Shown: positions 7,482 through 13,526, numbered from the stretch's first letter. The stretch: DNA of 13,869 bases from Acidobacteriaceae bacterium (GCA_027307295.1 DAHUXF010000031.1:1-13869); one strand, 5' to 3'. Program-made: numbers and translations. The notes: generated by a model from the letters alone, not told the origin.

Positions 7482-7589
7482 ATCCAAGGCCAGCTTTTTC
7501 TTAAGGGGTGATATCAAATAAAATGTTTATTATCAACTGTATAGATCAATAACGGTCAATGATCTGGGGAAGTCCTGGCAGCCAAGAAG

Positions 7590-7604
7590 TGACAGGAATT
7601 GTCA
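7590..7604. promoter_or_regulatory. Inverted repeat TGACA-N5-TGTCA above pilin 1, candidate activator site
   Basis: The + strand reads TGACA-GGAAT-TGTCA. It is centred about 140 nt upstream of the predicted sigma-54 start of pilin 1. Two more TGTCA half-sites follow at 7618-7622 and 7633-7637. The same arrangement recurs above pilin 2. Sigma-54 activators such as PilR bind upstream activating sites at this kind of distance, and P. aeruginosa PilR is reported to prefer TGTC-containing sites. Assignment to PilR here is inference. Confidence 0.45.
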
Positions 7605-7659
7605 TTCGATGAGCATTTGTCATCCAATAATTTGTCAAAAACTCTGAAGCATCTGCTTT

Positions 7660-7697
7660 AAAAAAAGAGAAGGGACATAGCTTTCGCCATGCCCCTT
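7660..7697 (-). terminator. Strong rho-independent terminator after pilin 2
   Basis: On the minus strand AAGGGGCATGGC (7697-7686) pairs over 12 bp (two G-U wobbles, no mismatch) with GCTATGTCCCTT (7681-7670), closed by a GAAA tetraloop (7685-7682). After CTC a run of seven T follows (7666-7660). It lies about 42 nt after the pilin 2 stop codon. It should end the pilin 2 transcript and isolate pilin 1. Confidence 0.9.
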
Positions 7698-7739
7698 TTT
7701 CTGGCTTATACCCTCCCCCAGGTACTTGCCGAAAAAACG

Positions 7740-8255
7740 TTACTGGATCGGTAGATATTTCGTTGCATCGTTGCAGTTTGTGCCGGTCTCAGCAGCTGCA
7801 ATGGAAGCAGTGGCGGTTCCCAGGGTCTTGGTGGAGCGGATCACTGCGTCAGCATTGGAGCAGAAGTTGGCTGAACCGGTGCTGTTCCAGGTAATGGGGC
7901 CAGCGCTCACGGTGTAATCGCCGATCGGCGTTGTGGTTGAGGTGCTAGTCATAAAGTAGGCATAGCCGCTTTTCTTGCCGGCAGACAGAACGTTGTCAAT
8001 CAAGCATGCGCCGGTGCCGTCGCACTTTGTGCTCGGACCCAGCAGGGCCAGAGTGTTGGCATATCCCAGCGTCGGGAAGTTGGTCGAGAATGTGACTTCA
8101 GAGGTGTTGATCGTACGGATGCTCGCGGCTGCGGCGGAATCATTGGCCGACATTTTCGACCGGAGCAGGTTAGGAATCGCGATGGCCGCGATAATAAGAA
8201 TAATAGCTACTACGATCAGCAGCTCAATCAGTGAAAAACCTTTTTGTTTGCGCAT
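7740..8255 (-). CDS. pilA: Type IV major-pilin-like protein, copy 2 (PilA family)
   Basis: A prepilin of 171 residues with leader MRKQKG, cleavage before Phe, Glu at mature position 5 and a hydrophobic N-terminal helix nearly identical to copy 1 through IPNLLRSK. The globular part has four Cys (78, 84, 132, 161), consistent with two disulphides, and conserved blocks KSGYAYFMTSTST, GDYTVSAGPITW and CNDATKY. The start is well set: AGGAG lies 9 nt before ATG 8255. A sigma-54-type promoter sits about 60 nt upstream and a strong terminator follows, so this copy is a complete single-gene unit. The better promoter and ribosome site suggest that it is the more highly expressed pilin, which is inference. 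DNA for the shared N-terminal helix differs from copy 1 at many third codon positions, so the duplication is not recent. Confidence 0.9.
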   Translation of the reverse strand: MRKQKGFSLIELLIVVAIILIIAAIAIPNLLRSKMSANDSAAAASIRTINTSEVTFSTNFPTLGYANTLALLGPSTKCDGTGACLIDNVLSAGKKSGYAYFMTSTSTTTPIGDYTVSAGPITWNSTGSANFCSNADAVIRSTKTLGTATASIAAAETGTNCNDATKYLPIQ

Positions 8256-8312
8256 TGAATCTCTCTCCTCAGGAGTTCCATTCCATCAGGAACTTATGTC
8301 GGGCTTCTTAAT

Positions 8313-8328
8313 TGCAGTTAGCGCGCCA
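8313..8328 (-). promoter_or_regulatory. Sigma-54 (-24/-12) promoter of pilin 2
   Basis: The minus strand reads TGGCGCGCTAACTGCA from 8328 to 8313. Against TGGCACG-N4-TTGCW it differs at only two positions (A to G, first T to C), and GG and GC are 10 nt apart as required. Transcription would start near 8303, giving a leader of about 47 nt that contains the AGGAG ribosome site. Sigma-54 control of pilA is well known in Pseudomonas, Myxococcus and Geobacter. Confidence 0.72.
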
Positions 8329-8443
8329 TTTCATGGTTGGATTCCATGTTAATCATAAGTTATTGAAAATGATGCATATAACGTTTCACTGATGAGCTTG
8401 GAAGCGTCCCTGTATGGAAAAAGTATAAGTCCAACAACGAAAA

Positions 8444-8460
8444 ATGACAAAATATGTCAT
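8444..8460. promoter_or_regulatory. Perfect inverted repeat ATGACA-N5-TGTCAT above pilin 2, candidate activator site
   Basis: ATGACA (8444-8449), spacer AAATA, TGTCAT (8455-8460). It is centred about 149 nt upstream of the predicted sigma-54 start. The same TGACA-N5-TGTCA core lies about 140 nt upstream of the pilin 1 start. The shared sequence, spacing and distance favour a common enhancer-type activator site, with PilR as the obvious candidate. A site for another dimeric regulator cannot be excluded. Confidence 0.5.
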
Positions 8461-8521
8461 CGATCTCTAACAAAGAATGGCAGTTGATTTAAATGCGGCA
8501 AAGATTGACAGAAGCTTCTGG

Positions 8522-8561
8522 CTTTTTCTGTTTCATTCAACCTTTTTCTGTTTCATTCAAC
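8522..8561. repeat. Two perfect tandem copies of a 20-bp unit
   Basis: CTTTTTCTGTTTCATTCAAC occurs at 8522-8541 and again at 8542-8561 with no mismatch. It lies in the gap between ssb and pilin 2, upstream of the candidate activator site. Function is unknown; slippage duplication is the simple reading. Confidence 0.9.
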
Positions 8562-8699
8562 AAAGAGGGGATATAAGGCCTTTCGAGCCTAGAAATGGGG
8601 AATCGTGTGAAGGGACGTTCTGGACCTCCCAATAGGCGATCCAGCAGAATCTTTAAAATATCGCAATTTGGCTGGGAAATGACCCTTGATGATTAAGTC

Positions 8700-9161
8700 T
8701 CAGAAGGGTATGTCCTCATCGGTGATCTCAGCCTGTGCGTGCTCCTCAGTTTGCGGAGAGCGCTGGTCAAAGGACGAGTTTGCTCCCCGTGAGGACCGTC
8801 CCTCAAAATCGCCACCACCTTCTCCACGTCCACCCAGCAGTACCAGATCACTGGCTACAATCTCGGTACGGTACTTCTTCTCGCCACTCTGTTTGTCTTC
8901 CCAGCTGGAGGTTTGTAGCCGGCCCTCAATGTAGACCTTCGAGCCTTTTTTTACATACTCGCCGATGATTTCCGCCAGCCGCTGCCAGGCAACAATATTG
9001 TGCCACTCCGTACGGTCCTGCCATTCACCGCTCTTGTCTTTGTATCGTTCGTTCGTAGCCAGGGAGAATTTGGCGACGGGGGTCCCACTTGGCGTGAATT
9101 TAACTTCCGGGTCTTTTCCCAGGTTCCCTACCAGAATGACTTTATTTACGCTCTTTGCCAT
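8700..9161 (-). CDS. ssb: Single-stranded DNA-binding protein SSB
   Basis: SSB coats single-stranded DNA in replication, recombination and repair. The 153-residue protein has the OB fold at about 1-108: NKVILVGNLGKDPEVKFTPSG near the start, FSLATNERYKDKSGEW, then TEWHNIVAWQRLAEI and VYIEGRLQT. Trp residues at 47, 53, 59 and 87 match the DNA-stacking aromatics of bacterial SSB. A Gly/Ser-rich flexible linker (111-140) leads to the acidic tip DEDIPF, which recruits partner proteins (DDDIPF in E. coli). AAGGA lies about 11 nt before the ATG. A possible -10 box lies about 120 nt upstream. The usual partners rpsF and rpsR are absent, so this may be a second ssb copy of the genome or simply a relocated one. 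Confidence 0.96.
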   Translation of the reverse strand: MAKSVNKVILVGNLGKDPEVKFTPSGTPVAKFSLATNERYKDKSGEWQDRTEWHNIVAWQRLAEIIGEYVKKGSKVYIEGRLQTSSWEDKQSGEKKYRTEIVASDLVLLGGRGEGGGDFEGRSSRGANSSFDQRSPQTEEHAQAEITDEDIPF

Positions 9162-9279
9162 GGGAGAATTTTTCCTTTACAAGATTTTGCTTCAACGATA
9201 CCAGTTCGTTTTCCGGCTTACATCTTTTTGGCAGCAGAGTGATTGCGGCCAGGGCTGTGCTCCGTAAATCCGATACCGC

Positions 9280-9285
9280 ATTATA
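9280..9285 (-). promoter_or_regulatory. Possible -10 box of an ssb promoter
   Basis: The minus strand has a perfect TATAAT at 9285-9280, about 120 nt before the ssb ATG and within the 140-nt gap after the ABC permease. The -35 region 17 nt upstream (AGCGTA) is poor, so the promoter is unsure. Confidence 0.35.
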
Positions 9286-9301
9286 TAGATCACAACGCCG
9301 T

Positions 9302-10126
9302 CTACGCTGATGGAATCGTCCTTCTTTGGTTGGCGGCCACAAATCCGGCCATGAAAACGATTGCAGCAAATGCCCCCAGCACCGCGATGGAAGGCCACAC
9401 TCCCAGGGTTCCAGCTGGCGCTTCTGGGAACAACGTTTGCCGGAATGCATCCATGCCGTAGGTAAACGGGTTAACGCGCATCAGCCATTGGATCCAGCCC
9501 GAAGCGCGGCTGATCGGGAATAAAGCGCCGGAGAGCATCCATAACGGAAGCAAAAACAGATTGATGATGGCGTGGAACCCCTGCGATGACTCCATTCTCC
9601 ATGCGATCACAAATCCCAACGCGGTCAATGCGAATGCCGTCAGGAATGTGACCAGCGCCACCACAAAGAACTGTTCCAACCCGAACTTCAATCCAATAAA
9701 CGGAGCAAAGACAAGAAACAACAGTCCCTGGATGGCGGAGAGCGTGGTCCCACCCAGCACCTTGCCCAGGACAATACCGGACCGATGCACCGGGGCCACC
9801 ATTACGGAAAGAAGAAAGCCCTCATTGCGGTCTTCGATCACCGACATCATGGTGAAGATGGAGGTGAACAGCACAATCATCATGAGCGCGCCGGGAAAGA
9901 AATAATTCAGGAAATTGCCCGTGCCGGTCGCGCCCTTTTGCACTGAAGTCCCAAAGCCCGCGCCGATGACCACCCAGAAAAGCAAGGGCGAGACGATTAC
10001 GCCCACAACTCGGGCCGGCTGGCGGTAGAAGCGCACGATTTCACGCCACCACAAGGTGAATGCCGGCAACAGGGGATTAACCCTGATGCGCTTGAGACTG
10101 GCGGTGCTGATTGCTGCCTGGGCCAT
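9302..10126 (-). CDS. ABC-2 type transporter permease (DrrB-like)
   Basis: Membrane half of an exporter whose ATPase gene ends 1 nt before this ATG. I use ATG 10126 (274 residues), preceded by AAAGGA at a good distance; an in-frame ATG 69 nt further up would overlap the ATPase and has no such site. Predicted membrane segments lie at about 41-60, 78-95, 123-145, 153-176, 187-206 and 246-265. Residues 98-128 hold the ABC-2 signature EDRNEGFLLSVMVAPVHRSG followed by IVLGKVLGG, and RVNPFTYGMDAFR (217-229) is the usual ending of DrrB/NodJ-type permeases. It is the last gene of the tight ctaA-ctaB-ATPase run, which points to a role connected with haem or oxidase assembly. The substrate is not evident. 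Confidence 0.88.
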   Translation of the reverse strand: MAQAAISTASLKRIRVNPLLPAFTLWWREIVRFYRQPARVVGVIVSPLLFWVVIGAGFGTSVQKGATGTGNFLNYFFPGALMMIVLFTSIFTMMSVIEDRNEGFLLSVMVAPVHRSGIVLGKVLGGTTLSAIQGLLFLVFAPFIGLKFGLEQFFVVALVTFLTAFALTALGFVIAWRMESSQGFHAIINLFLLPLWMLSGALFPISRASGWIQWLMRVNPFTYGMDAFRQTLFPEAPAGTLGVWPSIAVLGAFAAIVFMAGFVAANQRRTIPSA

Positions 10127-10127
10127 G

Positions 10128-11120
10128 TTATTCCTTTGCTGCTTCGGCGGGTTCGGTCCAGAAGCGATGTCCGGTCCTGCCGATGAACACATCATCCAGG
10201 GTTGGCCGGCTGATGGAAACCGAGAGTATCTTTCCCGGAAATGCTTCCGCCACGGTGGTGACGAACTTCAGGCCATCGCTGATTTCCAGGCGGATTTTAC
10301 CCTCAAGCATTGAAGTTGGAACGCTGAATTTTTCCTTGATGCGCGCGGACAGTGATTCCGGCTCTGCCGCTTCCAATATTACGACATCGCCGCCAATCTC
10401 AGCGCGCAACTCAGCGGGCGTTCCCAGGCCCACAACCTCTCCCAGATTCAGGATTGCCAGACGGTCACAACGTTCCGCTTCTTCCATCAGGTGGGTGGTT
10501 GCGATGATGGAGACCTGCTCCTGCGCGCGCAGTTCATTCAGGTACATCCACAGGTCGCGACGCGCGCCCGGATCCAGGCCGGTGGTCGGTTCATCCAGCA
10601 GCAGCACGCTGGGCCGGTGCATCAGGCCTTTCGCCAGTTCTACACGCCGCTGCATTCCGCCGGAAAACGTTTCCACGCGGTCTTTTGCGCGGTCGGCCAG
10701 GGCAACGCGTTCCAGCATTTCCGCAATGCGGGATTTCAAAGCCGCGCCGCGCAGCCCATAGAGATGCCCCTGGTGCCACAGGTTTTCCGCCGCGGTCAGC
10801 TTGATGTCAACGCTCTGCGATTGAAAGACAACGCCGATTCTGCTGCGCACTTCGTCTGGCTGTTGTGCCGCGTCAAATCCTGAAACCAGAGCGCGTCCGC
10901 TGGTGGGCAGCATCAGCGTGGAAAGAATCCTGAACAAGGAAGTCTTGCCGCTTCCATTCGGGCCCAGCAGGCCAAAGATTTCGCCTGCGCCCACAGCAAA
11001 GGACACGCCGCGCAGCGCTTCACGCTTGCCATAGCTGTGCCGTATGTTTTCAACCCGGATGACCGCAGTATCTGTGCGTCCGGAAGAGATTGGAGAGCGT
11101 TCTTGCAGGGCAGTTGCCAT
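10128..11120 (-). CDS. ABC transporter ATP-binding protein (DrrA/NodI-like)
   Basis: ATPase of the DrrAB-type exporter. The 330 residues contain Walker A GPNGSGKT (53-60), Q-loop Gln100, signature TFSGGMQRR (151-159), Walker B VLLLDE (162-167), D-loop GLDP (171-174) and H-loop His200. The C-terminal stretch after about 230 ends with ISRPTLDDVFIGRTG, the 'PTLeDvFl..TG' tail common to DrrA, NodI and CcmA-like exporters. It starts 4 nt after the ctaB stop codon and is followed 1 nt later by its permease, so the three are co-transcribed and probably co-translated. The Shine-Dalgarno sequence is weak. Similar ABC pairs next to cta genes could serve oxidase biogenesis, but that is inference from position. 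Confidence 0.92.
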   Translation of the reverse strand: MATALQERSPISSGRTDTAVIRVENIRHSYGKREALRGVSFAVGAGEIFGLLGPNGSGKTSLFRILSTLMLPTSGRALVSGFDAAQQPDEVRSRIGVVFQSQSVDIKLTAAENLWHQGHLYGLRGAALKSRIAEMLERVALADRAKDRVETFSGGMQRRVELAKGLMHRPSVLLLDEPTTGLDPGARRDLWMYLNELRAQEQVSIIATTHLMEEAERCDRLAILNLGEVVGLGTPAELRAEIGGDVVILEAAEPESLSARIKEKFSVPTSMLEGKIRLEISDGLKFVTTVAEAFPGKILSVSISRPTLDDVFIGRTGHRFWTEPAEAAKE

Positions 11121-11124
11121 TGTT

Positions 11125-12087
11125 TTAAGGCCGTACCACGTTCAACATCATCATCGCAAAGAGAAGTGGAAGATAGATTACGCTGGCTTGCAGCAGTTGC
11201 CGGGCAAATATTTTGGATTCCGGAGACGTTGTGGGCAGCTTGGTGCGCGCCAGACGCCACACAAACCACAGAAAACCCACGCCCAGCACCAGCGCTGCGG
11301 CCAGATAGAGCCGCCCGGTCATGCGCAACACAGCAGGCACCAGGCTTACTGAGATCAGCGTGGAACAATAGGTCAGCATCTGGCGGATCACGCTGTGTCC
11401 TGCTTTATCCACCACAGGAAGCATCTTGATTCCAGCGGCTTCATAATCATCACGATACATCCACGCAATCGCCTGAAAGTGCGGAAACTGCCAGAAAAAG
11501 ACGATCAGGAAAAGAAAGACTGCTTCAATTTCCATATGGCCGCGAATGGCTGTCCAGCCCAGCAGTGGAGGCATGGCGCCAGGAAAAGCGCCAACAAAAG
11601 TTGAGATAGGCGAAATACGCTTCAATGGCGTATACAACGCAAGGTAAGTGACCGCAGTGGCCAGGGCCAGCACGCCTGTCAAAACATTGGTGGTCCACAT
11701 GAGATATGCAGGGCCGCAAACAATCGCCAGAATGCCCGCCGTCAATCCTGCGGCTACACTCATCCGTCCCGCAGGCAGAGGCCGGTTCCGTGTGCGCCGC
11801 ATCAGGGCATCAATCTTACGCTCCAGAACTTCATTCAGGGCCGATGAGCCAGCGCACGTCACGCCGATTCCTAACAGGGCATTCAACAACGTCCAACTCA
11901 AAGAGGATATGCCGCTTTTGGCCGCGCCCATATAAAACCCGGCCCAGGCGGTCACCACCACCAGCGACGTCACGCGGATTTTGAAGAGCTGAAAATAATC
12001 GCCCAGGAGTGAATTTTTTGTGAGCGCCACCGGGGCCGCGGAGGCCTCTTTTTTGGGCGTGATGATCGGTTGCGCGGTGCTGCTCAT
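11125..12087 (-). CDS. ctaB: Protoheme IX farnesyltransferase (heme O synthase)
   Basis: This membrane prenyltransferase of the UbiA family attaches farnesyl diphosphate to protoheme IX, giving heme O, the substrate of CtaA. The 320-residue length is typical. The first substrate motif is N85-x7-D93 followed by MRRTRNRPLPAG (96-107), the CtaB/CyoE signature. The second is FFWQFPHFQAIAWMYRDDY (197-215) with the acidic pair 213-214 and KMLPVV after it. About eight to nine hydrophobic helices are seen, starting near 40. Its ATG overlaps the end of the ctaA C-terminal part by 4 nt (ATGA), so the two are translationally coupled. The long polar N-terminus (1-28) is unremarkable. With ctaA it serves an aa3- or ba3-type terminal oxidase encoded elsewhere. 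Confidence 0.95.
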   Translation of the reverse strand: MSSTAQPIITPKKEASAAPVALTKNSLLGDYFQLFKIRVTSLVVVTAWAGFYMGAAKSGISSLSWTLLNALLGIGVTCAGSSALNEVLERKIDALMRRTRNRPLPAGRMSVAAGLTAGILAIVCGPAYLMWTTNVLTGVLALATAVTYLALYTPLKRISPISTFVGAFPGAMPPLLGWTAIRGHMEIEAVFLFLIVFFWQFPHFQAIAWMYRDDYEAAGIKMLPVVDKAGHSVIRQMLTYCSTLISVSLVPAVLRMTGRLYLAAALVLGVGFLWFVWRLARTKLPTTSPESKIFARQLLQASVIYLPLLFAMMMLNVVRP

Positions 12088-12446
12088 GCGGTTGCTACCT
12101 CACGCCGGCGACGAGGAGAAATCACGGTTGCCGGATCGCCGGTGTGCCGGTAACCCTGGATCGTCAGAATCATGGCCAAAGCCAGAATCAGCGCGCCCAC
12201 CGCCAGGTGCGCCACTGTCACTGCCACCAGCGAGGAAGTAGGCTGGCTTTCATTGATCCCTTGCACCACGCGCACCACATACGCACTTACTCCCAGCAGG
12301 AGTTGTGCAATCAGCGCCAGCAACAGCCACAGCGCGGGACGGCGCAGAGGTGGGATGTTTCCATGCCGGGGCAGCGCGCGCAGGCTCACATACACCACCA
12401 GCCCGGCCACCAATAAGGCATTCAGGATGTGCGGGTACAGCAGCAT
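12084..12446 (-). CDS. ctaA: Heme A synthase, C-terminal part (after in-frame TGA)
   Basis: This 120-residue stretch is the second half of CtaA, holding the last four membrane helices (about 5-22, 38-58, 73-97 and the short tail). His6 in YPHILNALLVAG and His80 in VAHLAVGALIL match the haem-ligand histidines of the second four-helix bundle (H216 and H278 in Bacillus CtaA). It is in the same frame as the N-terminal part: eleven sense codons (SNHWPVHKIVH) separate its ATG from the TGA at 12482-12480. There is no Shine-Dalgarno sequence at this ATG, so efficient independent translation is doubtful. Its stop overlaps the ctaB start by 4 nt. Either it is the downstream piece of a broken gene, or it is made by read-through or reinitiation and pairs with the N-terminal half, or the TGA is a sequencing error. 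Confidence 0.7.
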   Translation of the reverse strand: MLLYPHILNALLVAGLVVYVSLRALPRHGNIPPLRRPALWLLLALIAQLLLGVSAYVVRVVQGINESQPTSSLVAVTVAHLAVGALILALAMILTIQGYRHTGDPATVISPRRRREVATA

Positions 12447-12479
12447 ATGTACGATCTTATGGACAGGCCAGTGGTTCGA

Positions 12480-12482
12480 TCA
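12480..12482 (-). other. In-frame TGA splitting ctaA
   Basis: TTT-TGA-TCG on the minus strand. The frame stays open and CtaA-like on both sides, in the loop between helices 4 and 5. Other genes here (ssb, lolA) use TGA as their normal stop, so a changed genetic code is unlikely. Confidence 0.9.
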
Positions 12483-13070
12483 AAACGGGCCCCACTTTGT
12501 CCACACATGGCGGAAAGCTGCTCCCAGGATGAGCTGAAGATATAAGAACCAGATCAGCATCCAGCAATGGCGCAGCAGGGGAGCGGCATCTTTGCGGTCC
12601 ATTTTTTCTTCCGGCTCATCCATCCAGCTGCGGCTGGTAAAGACCGCGATGGCCGCCAGTGTGCAAAACATCGTCTGCCCAAATGTGGCATGCATGGTGG
12701 AAACCCAGGGCGGCAGAAGCTCCCGCACGCCGATTCCGCCAATCACTCCCTGCGCGATCACGCCCAGAACCGCGCCCGCTGTCAGAATGCGCATCCAGCG
12801 GCGCTGGTCTGCCAGCCATGTCCAGGCCGCGATCATGATCGTCAGCAACCCCACAAATTCCGCGATCATGCGATGCCCGTGCTCAAACTTTACGCCGCCG
12901 ATCATGCGTGGCATCCTGACCAGCGAACCAAAACTCGTCGGCCAGTCCGGCACGGCCAAACCAGCATTGTTGCTGGTGACCAGTCCTCCGGCAACGATCA
13001 GGAAAAAAGCGCACACTGCAACAAACACCGCGAACCAATGTTGGGCAGGTTTATAAAGCGAAGTGTTCAG
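12480..13070 (-). CDS. ctaA: Heme A synthase, N-terminal part (ends at in-frame TGA)
   Basis: CtaA (COX15) oxidises the C8 methyl of heme O to the formyl group of heme A. This half holds four membrane helices and VTSNNAGLAVPDWPTSFG near its start, the family's first loop. The essential Glu and haem-ligand His lie in FEHGHRM, and MHATFGQ gives the second ligand. The stretch ends LILGAAFRHVWTKWGPF, then TGA. Start choice is open: GTG 13028 would cut into the first helix, whereas CTG 13070, with AGGGAG 5 nt upstream, gives a normal cytoplasmic start NTSLYKPAQHWF; no in-frame ATG exists before the upstream stop. I use 13070. The first loop lacks the cysteine pair of Bacillus CtaA. Joined to the second half the frame would be 328 codons, a usual CtaA length. 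Confidence 0.75.
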   Translation of the reverse strand: MNTSLYKPAQHWFAVFVAVCAFFLIVAGGLVTSNNAGLAVPDWPTSFGSLVRMPRMIGGVKFEHGHRMIAEFVGLLTIMIAAWTWLADQRRWMRILTAGAVLGVIAQGVIGGIGVRELLPPWVSTMHATFGQTMFCTLAAIAVFTSRSWMDEPEEKMDRKDAAPLLRHCWMLIWFLYLQLILGAAFRHVWTKWGPF

Positions 13071-13097
13071 AACTGCTCCCTGGGCGTACTGGATATT

Positions 13098-13526
13098 TTA
13101 ACATCTCAATAGGTTCGCCATGAGGATCACGATCGCAATTGCAAGCCCAGTTGCAAATAGCCTTAATTGATCACCGCGAGGCCGTATGCTCGCCAGCCCG
13201 ATCATGACCAAAATGTAGTGGTCTTCTCGTTGAAGAAAACGGATTGCCGCCCACCATTTGTCATAATCGTCACGGACACCGTTGCGAATGCGCTTATCCG
13301 CCCTCGCAACTAATTTCGCAATTTTGTGCTCATATTCGTCTTGGTCGTACTCACGATTAAAATCCTCGTTAACTTTCACGATGTCAGGAAGCGTCCATCC
13401 ACTTTCCGTGAAGTACAGCATTTTGCGCTCGACTTCGGAGAGCGGGATGTTCTCCCGCTGCGCTTCCTCGACAATCTGAGAAACGAGGAATTCTTTGGCT
13501 TCCCGTCCGCTGTGGAATGCCTTCAT
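13098..13526 (-). CDS. Small C-terminally anchored protein of unknown function
   Basis: I do not recognise a named family. The 142-residue protein is rich in charged residues: MKAFHSGREAKEFLVSQIVE starts a predicted helical region, followed by PLSEVERKMLYFTESGWTLP (28-47), which looks like a conserved core, and an acidic/basic helix (50-85, NEDFNREYDQDEYEHKIAKL). One hydrophobic segment at about 121-139 ends only three residues before the C-terminus, so it is probably a tail-anchored inner-membrane protein with its bulk in the cytoplasm. AGGAG lies 12 nt before the ATG. It sits 28 nt upstream of the likely ctaA start and 38 nt after the cupredoxin-motif gene, so it is probably in the same transcript. 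A helper in oxidase or haem assembly is a guess from position only. Confidence 0.75.
   Translation of the reverse strand: MKAFHSGREAKEFLVSQIVEEAQRENIPLSEVERKMLYFTESGWTLPDIVKVNEDFNREYDQDEYEHKIAKLVARADKRIRNGVRDDYDKWWAAIRFLQREDHYILVMIGLASIRPRGDQLRLFATGLAIAIVILMANLLRC

Larger units (their letters stand above)
8256..8699. other. 444-nt intergenic region between ssb and pilin 2
   Basis: I see no gene here. Nearest pilin 2 are its ribosome site and sigma-54 promoter (8313-8328), then the inverted repeat at 8444-8460, a lone TGACA (8506-8510), a palindrome CAGAAGCTTCTG (8509-8520) and a 20-bp tandem repeat (8522-8561). Nearest ssb is an imperfect hairpin (8621-8643, TGGACC pairing with GGTCCA-type arms, one mismatch) about 57 nt after the ssb stop; it has no T-run and is at best a weak terminator. 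The stretch from about 8330 to 8570 is visibly AT-richer than the genes. Confidence 0.6.

Noticed and set aside
7389..7517. In-frame N-terminal extension of pilin 1 starting at ATG 7517
   Set aside because: It would bury the prepilin leader 43 residues in, has no pilin-like content, and contains the sigma-54 element; ATG 7388 with GGAGA upstream gives a normal leader.
7529..7559. Housekeeping-type promoter for pilin 1 (TTGACC ... GATAAT on the minus strand)
   Set aside because: The hexamers are good but the spacer is 19 nt, outside the preferred 16-18. The sigma-54 element nearer the gene with matched upstream sites is the better explanation, though a second promoter is not excluded.
8509..8520. 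Palindrome CAGAAGCTTCTG
   Set aside because: A 12-bp perfect palindrome is not rare in 14 kb, and it has no partner upstream of pilin 1.
8565..8600. AGGC/GCCT hairpin as an ssb terminator
   Set aside because: The stem is only four base pairs with a large loop and no T-run follows on the minus strand.
9142..9450. 102-codon minus-strand frame between the permease and ssb
   Set aside because: Most of it lies out of frame inside the permease gene, the rest runs through the ssb leader and into the ssb start; composition and start context do not support a gene.
10127..10195. Longer start of the DrrB-like permease at ATG 10195
   Set aside because: It overlaps the ATPase coding region by 68 nt and lacks a ribosome site, whereas ATG 10126 has AAAGGA and lies 1 nt after the ATPase stop.
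12440..12482. Selenocysteine at the ctaA TGA
   Set aside because: No convincing SECIS-like hairpin with a GU-containing apical loop is seen directly downstream, and no CtaA with selenocysteine is known to me.
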